From contig JAQFVV010000017.1 in the NCBI GenBank assembly GCA_028023455.1, positions 620,001 to 684,000 of the forward strand: 64,000 nucleotides of DNA, in the 5' to 3' direction. Positions within the stretch are counted from its first letter, which is position 1. Each line of letters opens with the position of its first letter. The DNA is from Epiperipatus broadwayi (lineage: Eukaryota > Onychophora > Udeonychophora > Euonychophora > Peripatidae). Shown one piece after another: positions 13,050-26,100 of the stretch. Both the position numbers and the translations under genes were made by a program. The notes under the pieces are model-generated. The model was not told the origin of the DNA, searched no databases, and was given only the letters and a program-made list of their open reading frames with translations.

Positions 13050-13960
13050 ATTTAAGGATTTGAGATACCTCAAATTCTCTAAATAAATTACAAATATTTA
13101 CTTTATTAAATCTTTCACCACCTTTATTAAAACCATAAGATCTTACTCCTCTGGGATAAAATACTGTATGATACTTGCAACTATCAAACATCTGTGGGTA
13201 CTTATTCTGAGTAATTATCCTAAACTTATTGTCCTTTAGCCAACTAAATATTTATCAAATTTACTAATCTTATCTATATACTTTTGTCATCTCTAATAAT
13301 ATTTTCCTTAAGATCATTATTCAGGATATTATTTTCAACATAATTACTACTGCATTGATTAATCTCCATAAATTTTTTAAGTTCAACTTTAAATTTAACC
13401 ATTAGTTTTTTTATCTAAAGAACAATTTTAATACCAGAATGTATTTACCTTAGTTTTCATAAATTCTATATTAATATTATTTTATTACTTATTAAATTCT
13501 AAAATAATTTTGTCATGTTACCTTTTATTCAGATGGTGCCATAGATTTTAAACTTCAGGCCTTGAAGATATCTTTTTCACTTTCAAGAATTTCTATGAGA
13601 AATGCATTGGCCCCCACTTTTTTATTTGGTACAGTCTATCGTACATGTTAAAGAAATTGTTAATCTTTATTTCTGCAAATAATTGACTTTAGGAGGCTTC
13701 ACTAAAACATCATTATCTGTTTTAAATATTGAGATTTTATTAGACGCTTGAACAATTCTTTTGTATCCCATTTCTTTTAGATTCTTTTGAGCTTCTGTAT
13801 CAGCTCTTAATTCAGCTCTCCATTTATCTATTTTATTATTTAATTCTTCAAATTATTCATACAATGCTTTCAAATGATTGAGAATTATTCTCAAAACATC
13901 TGAATTACTAGCTTCAGACTTTCTAAATTATTAGCCTCCATAATTCCAATTTAGTATCAA
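13050..13960 (-). pseudogene. Decayed gag-like ORF of the LTR-like element
   Basis: Minus-strand segments read as protein with few stops: KSEASNSDVLRIILNHLK, then NNKIDKWRAELRADTEAQ and NDVLVKPPKVNYLQ (13680-13930); VGANAFLIEILESEKDIF (about 13570-13640); and KDNKFRIITQNKYPQMFD followed by YHTVFYPRGVRSYGFN (13055-13255). Frames change between segments and stops occur, so it is not functional. The first part looks like a coiled coil. I do not recognise the family; the gag role is inferred from its place between the long repeats. None of it starts with an ATG ORF of useful length. Confidence 0.45.
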
Positions 13961-14339
13961 CAAATATGTATAAAACCTATTTAGGCATATTATTAATGAT
14001 AAATAAATTATTTATACTAGTAAACAACATTTTATTAACTTTTATTCTTTTGACAATATTAATCAATTCAAGATCTATTAAATGAATATAATTCTAATGC
14101 ATTATAAAAAAAATATAATTACATTTATGGTCTTATTAATGCCAACAAATTGGTACATCCTATTTATAATAAAACTATAAAATTTATGTTGAAAGATTAT
14201 ATCTATAATTATTTTTAAAATATTTAATTTATTTTCATTTAATAAAATTATTGGTTATATGTGTACTGGTTAAAACAATCAAAGATGTAATTATTAAAAT
14301 TAATATTTTATTTCTTTTTATACTCAAAGTACACATATA

Positions 14340-14640
14340 ATAATAATAATTTTGGGCAAAATGGTTTCTAATTGAGCCCCACATTGGGTAGTAAAATTTC
14401 CTTATATAGATGCCCCAGATATTTGGGTATACTAAATCTATAACACTATAAATGGGCTAGCTGAAATTAATAGGGCTCCACACATTCTAAATCTATAATG
14501 AATAAATTTGGGCAATAATTTTATTTAAGCCTCACAAATATAGTAAGTTAAAATCTATACTGGAATAAAGTTAAAATCTATTCATAGCTTTTATTAAACA
14601 AATAACCCCATTGGATGCCAAATTGTAATACACAAAATAA
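14340..14640 (-). repeat. Tandem leader repeats with primer-site-like motifs
   Basis: Degenerate units of about 80-100 bp carry gagccccacattgggta (14374), gggctccacacattcta (14473), aagcctcacaaatatag (14527) and cccattggatgccaaatt (14607). Several contain aaatttgggcaa next to them. On the minus strand these resemble the tRNA-Lys primer binding site of LTR elements, present more than once. Confidence 0.4.
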
Positions 14641-14678
14641 ACAATAATTCATTTTAAAATTTACAACAGATATATTAA

Positions 14679-16738
14679 ATAACAGTTTCTATATAAGGAT
14701 TAATTCACTAAATAATCCTTTTATTATTATGCATTAAAATTTATAAGATTGTGAAATGATGAGTAACATTATTTATACTTGACCATTGTATATAAGTTTA
14801 TATCAATAATTTATCAACTAGCTTTTTATTTGAATAATACCAATTGGTGTCTATGAAAACATTAGGCTCATTTTTATTATTTGCTAAATTCTAATAAAGT
14901 AATAAAATATATGTTATTTTGACTAAATTTTAAATATTTATGATTGCATAGACTTTGAATTATTTTCACCATATCATGTATCTATCAACTCGAATAAAAC
15001 TACTAATTCATGTTTAATAAATAAAACAATTATTTTTACAAAATAAATAAGATATTAATGAATATGTTTAATATCTTGAAATTATTTATAATAAAATGTT
15101 TTACTTGTTTTAACTATAATATGATGCTAAGACATTGCACATATTTAGCACAAAGAAAATATTTGTTATTCTCAGTAGGTAATATATGTATTAAATGTAC
15201 AAAAATTGTTAATCTATTTTAGTTCGCTTAGTTATCATTTATATTATAAATCAGATAATCAATTTATTATAATTGTCATTTTACAAATAATATATTACTT
15301 ATTCCAAATAAAAAAAAATCATTTTTATCCTATATATATATTTCAATTTTATATTTACAATCATCTATAAATGAATGAAACAAGTTATTAAGTAAAAAAT
15401 TACTATCATTATTTAAATTTTAGTTGAGAATTACTTAATTTTTTTTCCCCGGCTAATTATTTATATAAACTCGCTTATATACATACATCCATTAAATGAT
15501 GAAATAAATAAAACACACATAAAGAAAAATCCTTGAGATGATGATATTTTTCAAAGTTTATTTTCTTATTCTTTTAAATATTTAATGTTTGGTTAGATAA
15601 ATAATCCTTCACAAATTATAATGAGGTTTAACATTTTAGTTAACACAAAATTATAAGTGTTGTTTTATGTTTCTTAAAACAATTAGATTATTTTATAAAT
15701 CCAAATCATCCATTTAGTCATAACCTTGGCAAATTATTTATTGGCTCAATAGATGCATATTACTTCATATAGCAAAACATTGTATGCATTTATAATTCTT
15801 AAAATGTACTTAAAATAATTCAATTTCTTAGTTGTTATCCTAGATCACCTCTGAATAGACTAATAATCTTTTGGAGCAAAAGTTATTTAGGTTCATATTA
15901 ATCATTGTAAAAGAAATATATATTGTTTTTTTTTTACTTTATATACTGCAGATGCAGTATACCATCTAAGGTAAAAAATATAGAGAATTTCCAAACTTAA
16001 GTCATAAGCTTTTTATATATTTTACTTGCTGACATAACATTTAGGAGTCATTTATCTAGAAACAGTATCTAATGACCAGCTCAAAGTTACCTCTTTTTAT
16101 TAAAAGAATTATTATTGCACATTACTAGAGTTTATAATCAAAGACACAGCATTTCTGAACAAAATGTTTTTTTTTAAAGAAAATATTGTAAAATAAAAAT
16201 AATGACAGTGAATATTTTAATCTTTTCTTATTAAATTACAAATCAGTGAATAAAATAATTAAATAAATACAGAAAAGTACATTTTCTTATTTAACAAGAT
16301 CTTACATTTTATATATCTTTAATAACAATGCTATATTAAATACATGTGATTTTAAATTTATAATAATTTGAACATGCAGGCACATTGATTCATACACATA
16401 TATGAAAATACAACTTGTTCATTTCTCTAAACTTATTGTTAAAATAAGCACTAAATTAAAATGTTAACACAATCACCTCTCAGAATATATATTCAAATGT
16501 ATGTAATATTTTTATAGTAAGATATAAAACTCCACATAAGAAATTACCTATTGTATCACTTAAATATTAACAAAAAAAGAGTCATGAATATTACTTGGTA
16601 TTCTCGTGTATTTACAATAATTCCAAAATTAGGCTAAACGTCAGTTGATGATCTTAAATAGTTAATAACACATAAAAACCCAATCATACTTTTTTAAATA
16701 TTACAATACCTCTTTTAAACCTAATCAAAGGAGGTACA
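14679..16738 (-). repeat. LTR-like direct repeat, right copy
   Basis: This is the uninterrupted partner of 9208-12800. At about 15597 it preserves the empty target site (aaataatccttcacaaatt) of the Merlin insertion in the left copy. Confidence 0.7.
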
Positions 16739-17880
16739 ATACTTATTATTTACAAAGTGTTTGTGTATATCTACATATATATATAATTGTAATCTTACAG
16801 TAGTTAAGTAATTACATAGGTTTAAAAATCAGATTTAATATTAACTTTAGTGATTAGATAAGATTATTTTTATAACCTTAAAAAATAAATTGATGTTTAT
16901 TTGGTAATGTTTATGCTTTTGTTAATCTTGAAATTATGAAGCATTTACTTTGTCAAGTCTTTAAAAAGAGTCAAAATTCACAACCAAAAACAATCCAGTT
17001 TTGTTAGAATAGATCTTTCCATCAAATGCAGTCACATAATACACATTAATGACAAATGAAAAAAAAAACTAGTCAATAAGAAATAAAATTATGTATTTGT
17101 TACTGAATTTATAGCAATAAGTAAATAATCTATTACGCAAGAAAATTAATATAAAATAATTAACTCTTGTTTAATATTGTGAATTGATTAAAAATAAAAT
17201 GTTTGTAGTTATTTTTGAAATGATAAATAATATCTTTATTATAAATGTATACAACAAATCTATTAAATATCTTATTTAACAATTAAATAATATACATTCA
17301 GGAACCAAGTTAGTAAGAAATGAGTAGGTCCCATTTTGTGTTGATTAGATGTAAAATATATACATATATCATTGAATTTGTGGCAATGAGTGTGTTAAAT
17401 AAATGCATGAAAGTAATCACAATCCAGAATAGTTTTATTAAAAAAAATAACCATATTTTAATTTTCTCTTTTAATTCTCATAATTCACAGATATGGTAAT
17501 TTTTTATTTCATTTTTTTTTTCCATTTCGGAAATTTTAACTTTTGTCACTTCATACTCAACTTTTTGGCTTTTTATTACAAATTTAAAAGAGTTTTGTTT
17601 TTGTTTGTAACTGATTATTAAAAAGCTTATTAACAGTTTAAAATAAGTTTTTTTGTTGTTTATAAATATCTGGTGAATGCATTAATATTTTCTGAGATAA
17701 TTGAAGCAACACAGTTTATCATAATTAAATAAACGTTAATTTTTTTTAGTTGTTTTTTATAACAAAATATGATTTGATGAGATATGGCTGTACATATCTA
17801 AAAGAATTTTCATTTATTTTATGCATGCATTTAATACACTTACTGCTTTAAATTTATTAATAAATGCATCAATTTTATTT
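16739..17880. other. AT-rich spacer
   Basis: Very AT-rich. No gene, RNA or repeat structure is supported here. Confidence 0.5.
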
Positions 17881-17884
17881 TTAT

Positions 17885-18083
17885 CCATTAATTCATATAT
17901 ATTGCTTACAACTCCCCTCATATACACTTTAATGCAAAAAAAAATTGTTAATATATTTCCTCTATTTTCCTGACAATTTCGATTGTCCTGCAGTCTTCAT
18001 CAGAGTGTTCTTAAAAAATTAAAAAAATTTTGCATTAAAGTGTATATGAGGGGAGTTATTGTAAGCAATATATATGAATATAT
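17885..18083 (-). mobile_element. Foldback with hammerhead-like motif, copy 1
   Basis: Arms cccctcatatacactttaat (17916) and its complement attaaagtgtatatgagggg (18034) form a near-perfect hairpin, extended by attgcttacaac / gttattgtaagcaat. Between the arms the minus strand at 17977-18003 holds CTGATGA, a stem-loop and GAAA, the order of a hammerhead ribozyme core. Related copies lie at about 22.7-23.1 and 57.7 kb. It is probably the terminal part of a Penelope-like or retrozyme-like element. Confidence 0.65.
17977..18003 (-). ncRNA. Hammerhead-ribozyme-like core
   Basis: On the minus strand: CTGATGA-A-GACTG...CAATC-GAAA. Helix II has three to four pairs because one arm is mutated. One unpaired A follows CTGATGA. 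After GAAA comes TTGTC, so helix III would be minimal. Activity is not expected to be certain. Confidence 0.45.
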
Positions 18084-18949
18084 GAAAAAATGCAAAGAAA
18101 GTAAAGGAGAAGAATAAGAATATCTATTATTTTTTTTGTTTGGCCATTGATATGTAACTTCCTTTCATTATATGTTGTATTAGTAACAAATGTGCTTATT
18201 TTGAAAAATAACGAGCAATTATTTCTAATTAAGGTAAAATATAAAAACATGTCATTTCTGAATTATAAAAGTTAAAAGAGGGAAAATATGATTGTTATAT
18301 TTTTAAATAAATTAATAATTTTATTTCCAATTTAAAAAAAAAAATCAGAAAAATTTTGAATTGGACTATGATTTTCCAGTGATGAGGCAGTTCAAAACAG
18401 TGACAGATTCATTAAAAACGTATTTCTTTAATGGTGATTTCACACCAAAAAAATCAGATAGTGGATGCATAAAAAAAATAATACATGCGATTATGATAGA
18501 TTGAGTTTACTGTATGAGATTGTTGCAATTTTTTTGTAATTCAAATAGAATGTATTTTTTTTAATTCAAAGGAAATTGCCAAAAATAAGAAATTTGTAAC
18601 AAAATTGTATCAAGATGTAAATGAACTTTTTGTTTTTAATTTTTAAAAAAAAATGTTTCTAATATATTTTTTATACCATTTTTATTTCTTTAGTTGAAAT
18701 AAAAAAGAAAAAAATATTTTTTTTGTTAATAGAGTGTAAGTTAATATACTGATACAAAATGTATAATAGTTTTTATATTCTGATCGCTCAAAACATACAT
18801 TGTGATATTGTATTTGAAATCCATATTTTGTAAAAAAAAAAAAAAGTAATGATAAATATTTGTATGAACTTTAAAGAATATATTATTTCAGACTAATTTA
18901 AATATTCTTGGGTTATTTTATATTATATTGACATGTGGTTTATTTTCTA

Positions 18950-21450
18950 TTATTTATATACTGAAATGTCTGGATCCAGAAGTCAGTAGTTATGTTGACC
19001 ATTTGTTAGAGCTTACTTAGAAGTACATATATTTAGGGCTAATTTATTCTAAGCCCAAGTCCTAGGTCAAAATAAATGAAGAAGAAAAATAAGAAATAAA
19101 GAGAGAAGAGAGTGTGAGAATATTGAAGCACTTGAACAAATAATAAATTTATAATAAAAACATTAAATGAGGGAGAGAATTGGGAAGTGAATATGATTCA
19201 TTAGAGAGCATAACTTTTGAGATGTTGGATAAAATAATGAATGTGGAATGGAATAGAGAAATAAGTAGATTGTAAAAAAAAGTGGAGATAAAAGGTCTGA
19301 AAAAATATAAAAGATTTTAATTAATAAAATTATCATTAATAATAACATTATGGATTACTAGAAGGGAGTGAGAATTGTATTATATAAAGTTAAGAGAAAA
19401 CATTTTAGATTGTTAATTAGCTATAGATTAATAGTAAGAACTTCCATGGTTCATAAATTATTTTCTTATATTTTAATTGACTTAATTGATAGTATTAGGA
19501 CTTGGGATTAGAAGAGAGTGACATTTGGGAGAAATTTTACAATGGATTTCATTAGGGAAAAGATATAATTAATTTATTGTATCTCACTTGATTGAAACAT
19601 CTTATAAGAAAAATAAAGCTGCTACTTATTTGCATTTTTAGATATAGAATAGTTTTTTTATGATAAGGTGGATAGAAATAACTTGTGGAGGAGTTTTCAA
19701 CATGTGAAAATAGATTTAGAATTATTAAGTATAATTAAGTTTTTATAAGGATAATTTTTATAAGGGATTTGTATAATCAGTGAAAATTAAATGTGACATT
19801 AAGTAACAGAGATATCTATTATTAACATTATTATTTCTTTTATTTTTACAAATTAATAGAAAATTAGAGATGGAGGTTTCTATTGTTGGAAGCTAGAGAA
19901 TAAGTAATGTGCCAACTTTTTTTTTTTTGCTGATGATAGAGCATTTTTAAAAATGGTATAGAAATTATGTTGTTATCAGAAAAGTGTAAAGATCAGGAAG
20001 TAGTATAAAAATTATATTCATTGAAAAATAATCTGATAATTAATAAGAAGGATAAAATTAAAGGATGAAAAATGGGAGATAAATGTCTTGAAAAAGTGGA
20101 GGAATGTAAATATTTGACTATTTTATTAAACGGTCATCAAAAATGGAAAAACATTTAATCAATTATGCTGCTTTTACATATATTTAAATAAACCAATGAT
20201 ATAATAAAATTGTAAATTAATTGAAACGCATTGAAAAGGGCAAAAATTAGTCTTTTCTGAAAAGAGCTTTTGTGTGTATGATTATTATTATTATTGCTGT
20301 TATATAAGGACATTTTATATTAAAACAGACAAAACTCTCCATACAGTATTGCCACTCAGTGCAAGCCAGAGTAATTAATGGATGCCAGAAGGCTTGTGCA
20401 TAAAATCCCCATCTAGTGCCTACTCATCTAATATCCCCAGACTAGTTTCTGGCTTGTGGCCTTTGTCAGTTAGGAGCAATACTGTATGGAGAGTTTTGCC
20501 TGTTTTAATAACAGTTATAAGCAAGCATAAGAAATGGTGAGCATGTAATATTTTATATTATATTATATCATTGATTTATTTAAGTACTTTATTAAATGAA
20601 AAAGAACTTATATAGATAATTGGAAATTAGAGTGGAGAAAAAAAACGAGAAATAAATTAGGATGGATTAAAAATCTGGTATATTTCTCATATAAGAAATA
20701 TATAGGGTTATTTGGAAAAGAATGATGGCATTTGTATAAACATTTGGAAATAATACCTTTTGTATTGACAGGAAATTTAGAAATCTTCAGGTAGAATATG
20801 AAAAGAAGACAGATATTCATTAGGTGGAGAATTATAGACAATAAATGGGACTATACAAGCGCGAAATGGGATGAACCTTCATTTTTAAGGCAGCAATCAA
20901 ACAAATTTAAAATGTTTGGCAGGGTTCAATATATAAACAGTAATAGATTAAGAAAAATAATGTTTAATTGAATTATGTAGACACAACAACAAATGTAGGG
21001 TGTAAGACAAGTAGTATAATGTGCAAAGTTAATAGATAAATTATTTCATAAATGGAGTAAATGTATAGCGAATATATTATAGATGCATGAGAAAATAAAA
21101 TAAATAAGTTGGTTAGACAAAAAAGAATTGTAAAAAATAAATATGTTTAAAAACTAGTTTGGAGGTATATAAAAATAAAATTGTATAAAATATGAAAAAT
21201 TATATAATAATATCAAAGGAAGCTTTTGTTGCTGAATGCAAAAGCAGAAGATATAGATACTAGGTTAAAAAACAAAAATGGAATAAGCATTTGGATTTTT
21301 GGTATAGTTTATATGGAAATGAAAGAGAAAGTAATGAATATTTATGTTTGAAATATAAGATATTGAAAGAGGATTAAGATAAATTATATGGACAATAGGA
21401 GAAATTCAAAGATAAGGTGATAAAGAGATAGATCTCATAGTTTTTTTGTT
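18950..21450 (+). pseudogene. Decayed LINE reverse transcriptase
   Basis: The plus strand carries reverse transcriptase signatures separated by stops and frameshifts: a FLDIE...YDKVDRNNLW block at about 19635-19690 (motif A region), FADDRAFL at about 19926-19950 (catalytic YADD-type box) and CLEKVEECKYLTILLNG at about 20085-20135 (the typical LE..KYLG segment). A C-terminal zinc-finger-like region may follow near 21100-21380. A foldback sequence interrupts it at 20300-20530. This fits an L1- or RTE-like non-LTR element, old and non-functional. Confidence 0.6.
20315..20520. mobile_element. Foldback inserted in the LINE remnant
   Basis: Arms aaaacagacaaaactctcca (20321) and tggagagttttgcctgtttt (20487) with catacagtattgc/gcaatactgtatg. 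Inside, the minus strand at about 20440-20472 reads CTGACAA-AGGC...GCC-A-GAAAC-TAGTC, a degenerate hammerhead-like arrangement. Confidence 0.65.
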
Positions 21451-21727
21451 AGCTATCTTTTCACTGAAATTTGAGAATAGTAAAACGAACAAAATAGCTT
21501 TTATTAAAATGGAATAGGAGGAATAAATGAGCCAAAACTAAAAAAAAAACAACAAGTAAATAATAAGGAATATGAAAGAAGTTGAGTACATAGCTAACAA
21601 AGTTTCTGGATGTATAGTCTCTGCACAGAAATGTCAAACTTTGTTTAAGAAAAAGTTCTTTTATATCACATCAAAAATGATAATTAGTCTCTTCATTCTG
21701 TATACTGAATATTTCTTATATAAGTAA

Positions 21728-22400
21728 ATAGAGAGATTTGAACATTTTCCAATTTGTAGTCATCCTCCACACCATCTTAACCAATCATATGACCAGATAC
21801 ATACAAAAAAGATAGATAATCCCAATATACATATCTTGTGCAGAATCAACACTCATCAGTTAGGCAGATTATAATCTCTCACACCCATATGCAATCTGTG
21901 CTTGGCTTATATTAAGATGACAGACTTCCATCTTTTCACCTTCCAATATTCAATAGGCTAATTACATATTGTCTTTGAAATAGGTTACATCATAGTATAA
22001 ATTTCAGTCCATTCCTCTTATTAATACAATATTGATATGTAATGGTCCGACAATATGAGGGATTAGATTGATGTAATGGCTACATGGGTATGACTAAAAT
22101 ATTAAAACCAATAAGGGCTTTGTGTGTTACATTGGTTTGCCAATGAAATGGTTGGTTGATTAATTGGAAGGGTGAGAAGATTGAAGCTTGTCTGTCAAAG
22201 TTTAAGGAGTCATTATCTTAATATAAGCCGAGCACTGTTTGCATATGTGTGGGAGATTATGATCTGGCCTAACTGAAGAGGACTGGTTCTGCATGACATA
22301 TGTATATTGGGGGTCATTTATCTGTTTTGCATATATGTTGTCATGCGTATGAGTACAGACTGAAAAAATCCTATAATTCGAGTTCCTCTGTTTACTTATA
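21728..22400. mobile_element. Foldback element A, copy 2
   Basis: Left arm from gagatttgaacatt through catcagttaggcagattat; right arm includes gtctgtcaaagtttaagga, agattatgatctggcctaac and ends near 22395. It is more diverged than the first copy, with about 200 bp of unrelated centre. It ends about 130 bp before the GSAP exon at 22536. Confidence 0.7.
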
Positions 22401-22535
22401 TTCAAAAATAATAATGTTATTACTACAAACTAGTAACAAGATTTATAGTAATAAATATTTTTTTTGTTTTGCTTTTGACTACTTTTTAATTGTTTTTTTT
22501 TTTTTTTAATTATATTTTTTTATTTTAATTTGCAG

Positions 22536-22589
22536 TAATTGTATTAGCTGAAACAAAGATAATAGAAACACAAACAAATGATGAAGAAA
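22536..22589 (+). CDS. GSAP: GSAP homologue, internal exon (first recognised)
   Basis: This 54-nt exon follows a T-rich tract ending in tgcag and is followed by gtaagt. Read with two leading bases and one trailing base it is fully open and gives IVLAETKIIETQTNDEE. The trailing base joins the next exon (34007) in phase, forming a Lys codon. The segment corresponds to the vertebrate GSAP stretch around LTLLVEIHP, just before the WVQF motif. GSAP (pigeon/linotte in flies) is reported to bind gamma-secretase and the APP C-terminal fragment. Exon assignment rests on splice signals, phase and order relative to the better-conserved downstream exons; this exon alone would be weak. The exon before it was not found in the window. 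Confidence 0.6.
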
Positions 22590-22639
22590 GTAAGTTTATT
22601 TGAATATTTGAATATATATTATTGTGATAGTTTTACTAT

Positions 22640-22939
22640 AAGATTATTTGTGTGTTTTAAAATTTATACATATATATTATAAATTTTTATATATAATTCC
22701 TCCTTTACTTTTCTAACAATTTCGACTGTCCTGCAGTCTTCATCAGAGGTATAACATTAAACATATGATTATATAATCATTATTTTATATACATATAAAA
22801 ATACATATTTTACATTATTATTTATAATCATGTTTTATTTTTAACTATATCTTTTATTTCCTAATTACTATTTTATTATTTCTTACTTCTACATCCTTTT
22901 TTATTTTTTATTTCTACTTCTGTTCTATCTATCAATCTA

Positions 22940-22979
<40 letters not shown>

Positions 22980-23160
22980 TTATATATCTCTATTATCTTT
23001 CTATTCTATTTCTTTATTTATACTTATTAATAAAAATAAAGGAGGAATTATATATAAAAAATTGCATTTAAGTGAATAAGAGAAGAGTTATAATAAAGTA
23101 ATATATATGAATATAAGAAGAAAAATGCAAAGAACATAAAGGAGATGCAGTTTTATGAAT
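22640..23160 (-). mobile_element. Hammerhead-like foldback, copy 2
   Basis: Arms tatataattcctccttta (22689) and taaaggaggaattatatata (23036). The minus strand at 22720-22746 holds the ribozyme-like core. Past the right arm, agttataataaagtaatatatatgaatat recalls the 18.03-kb copy. An (ATT)n microsatellite lies inside at 22943-22979. Confidence 0.6.
22720..22746 (-). ncRNA. Hammerhead-ribozyme-like core
   Basis: Minus strand CTGATGA-A-GACTG-CAGGA-CAGTC-GAAA with a perfect 5-bp helix II. Outside it, ACCT and AGGAGG are in position to form helix I. After GAAA comes TTGTTA, so helix III is minimal. It sits 130 bp into the intron after GSAP exon 22536, antisense to the gene. Confidence 0.5.
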
Positions 23161-23169
23161 ATCCCAGCA

Positions 23170-26100
23170 TACTTTGCAATCATGTGGTTTCATTTTCGGA
23201 GCGAAAATTTTTACTGCATATCACTGTTTTCTGTGATAATAGTTTGTATAAAACTGGTTTTTATGCATAAATTCCTGTTATATATTACATGGTAAGTGTC
23301 GTAGGAATATAGTTAATGTATTTTTATCCAAATTACTTAAAAATCAAAATCATTTACTATTTGTGTGGTATACATTTAAATTAACTATTTTTGATTAATG
23401 GCGTCATTATTGTAATATCACATTTTATTTTTTATTTGAAATGTTATTTTTAAAAGTTATTAGTTTTTTAAAGTCGCATCTTTTTTTTTCAAGTCACTTT
23501 TTTTTTGTTAATGTTTTGTCTTACATATTTGTGAAAGTCACATTTTTTTTTTTTTTTTTTTTGGAAACTTGTTAAATGTTGAAATTTTATTTTAAATGTT
23601 GATCTTAAAAGTTGTTTGTTAATATTGTAAGTTTACTATTTTTTTACTATTACTTTTTTTTAATCCTGCAACACAGAGCATGTATTAGACCTACTGTGCC
23701 TGTTGACATTTGTATCAACCTCTCGATAACTTTGTAATTCTTGCCAAAATACCATGTATAAGATCCATGTACATGTTCTTTTTTTTTGTTGAAGAAAGTT
23801 GTGTACAAGATCCGTGTACACAATATTTTGGTCAGATCACAAGATTACAAAGTTATCAGCAGATGGATATGAATGTGAACAGGTGCAGTAGATCTAATAC
23901 AATGCTTCTTGTTGCAGCTTTAATACTCAAGTATCAATCAGATATTTGAAGTCTTTTATCTCATAAACACATTTTCATTTCTTAACTGGTTGACTTTCCA
24001 GGCGCTATATTGAATTTTTTCAAAAACTGACCTGAGATACAATTTTCACAATAACTTCAGTTTTAATAATGTTAGAGCAAAAAAAATTACATTAATAGAA
24101 ACTAGAAAAACTAAGGAAAACAATAAGTCTAAGACAAATAGTGATAATCATTTAAAAAATAAGAAAAAAAAGAAATTTCAACATCCGACATAATTATTAT
24201 TTTATTGTTTGTTCATACTTTCTAATTTATCATTAACTAAGTTTAAATTACATCTTCAGTGACAATTTCTTTGTATTCCTCACAAAACTATCTTTCAAAT
24301 CATATATAATATATCGTAACTGAGATAATCCATAGCTTCAGAATGTCCAAAAGTATTCGCATAAGAATTCTTCATTTTTATCTTGTACTCCAAAAGTTAC
24401 CAAATCTCAAAGGCGTCTATAAGAAAAAGATTCATCCTAATAAAAGATACAAAACAAATCATTTCTAGAAGATCGATATGCATTTGTCATCATAGCAATT
24501 GGCTTCTTGTCTATCTAAAACTAGAAATTGTAAGCTACTGTCTGTATCACTGATAAAATGAGTTTCATCTCTTCATTTTATATTTTTTGTGTACATCAGT
24601 GATGCTTATATTCTTTATGCACACCAGTGATGCTATCTTGTTCTATTTATTGTCCCACAAAAATATAATTTATTTGCATATAACTCATTTGCTAGCTATA
24701 GACTTGAAAATAATATGATGCAAGATGTGGCAAAACTACTGACTGACTCCACAGCATGAGTATCAAGGCATAGGCAAGAATCAGAATGATTCTTTGCCCG
24801 CCTACACTTCCATGTGGTATATGCATAACCGTTGTGGCTACTACTACACAAACATCATTTGAAATCTCTCTTTTATTGGTTTTAAGTGTTTATATTTTTT
24901 CATGGTACTATGCCCAGTAAATTTTGTGAAAGCTTTATCAACTGCAGCTTTTCTGTACATTTGATTATCAGATTTTAAAATTTACATGCACTACTCTATA
25001 TATGTAAATCATTACACACCATATAAACGTAATAAATTATTAATATCAGACACAAAATTACTGTACATATGAATAATAATTTATATACCCTATAATAAAG
25101 AGCATAAATGATTTTAAAATTCTAAGAATCCATTTCCCCTCCCCCCTTGCTAAAGTTGCAGAGACATTTTAATTACCGGTCCATCACCTGGCAAGAAAAC
25201 ATTGGTTTTTCTAAAATATAATCGGTCATGAATGCCAATTGAAACTTTATTTGTGCAATTATAAACCCAGTTTTTTTCTTTCTTAACAATTGTAAAAATC
25301 ATTTGAATAAATTAAAAAAAAAAAAAACAATGTTAAAAACAAGATTAAATTTTAATTCCTTTTTTTAATTTTTTTTTGAAGGGACAATATGTCAGTTATT
25401 TTAATACATTAGCCTCACATATTTTTCTTTATAAAGATAAATGTCAATCACAAACCTCAAGCTAATGGAGAATGTATTTTTTTTGTGTGTGTACAATCTC
25501 TAGGTTGGTCCTTCAATTAAGCAGGGATTATTTGAATCTTTTTTTTTTTTTAAGTATTTATATATGATAAACCATTTATGCCTTAATTTAGCAAAGTAAA
25601 GTAATAAATGGCTGCTTGTTTAAACTTATAATGTGGCTATTCATACTTGTTTCTTTGTAATAAGCATTGTAAAAATCCAGACATTCATAATGAATAAATT
25701 ATTGCTTGTTCCTTTATTGAAATTGCGTTGCTAGATTATTTATATATATTTTTGATCCATTTGTATTTTTATTCCTAAAGCAGACATTCATTCCTGCTTT
25801 GAGGAAATGATTTGCTGGGTATTCTTTGGATATGATCATCACTAAGATGACATATCTCTCATATTTTCATACTCGGAGGATTGTTATTCGTATTATTATC
25901 AATGCAGAAGCTCATCCTTGCATAACAGTAATAATTTTATTACTGGTTGTAGAAACAGATAGATGTCATTTCTGCTTCTTATGACCCCCTGATCTGATTA
26001 ATTCCTGGGTATGGCCTCACCAAAGCTGGTGTACCCCATCTGTTTCTTCATCAGATATATTCTTCAGGTTTCATAACACTGCGCTTCGTATCGTTCAATG

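Larger units (their letters stand above)
9208..16738 (-). mobile_element. Decayed LTR-like retroelement with ~2.1-kb repeats
   Basis: Two direct repeats, 9208-12800 and 14679-16738, run collinearly (for example attggtgtctatgaaaacat, ctaagacattgcacatattt, agtataccatctaagg, cagtatctaatga in both). The first is longer only because it holds a 1.5-kb insertion. The upper end of both starts TGTACC on the minus strand. Between them lie minus-strand gag-like remnants and, next to the right repeat, primer-site-like blocks resembling the 3' end of tRNA-Lys (minus strand: ttggcatccaatgggg and acccaatgtggggct). No reverse transcriptase is seen in the 1.9-kb interior. A plain segmental duplication is the alternative. 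Confidence 0.5.

Noticed and set aside
22943-22979. (ATT)n run considered as a structured element
   Set aside because: Plain trinucleotide microsatellite; similar runs at 6999-7025 and 29259-29277.
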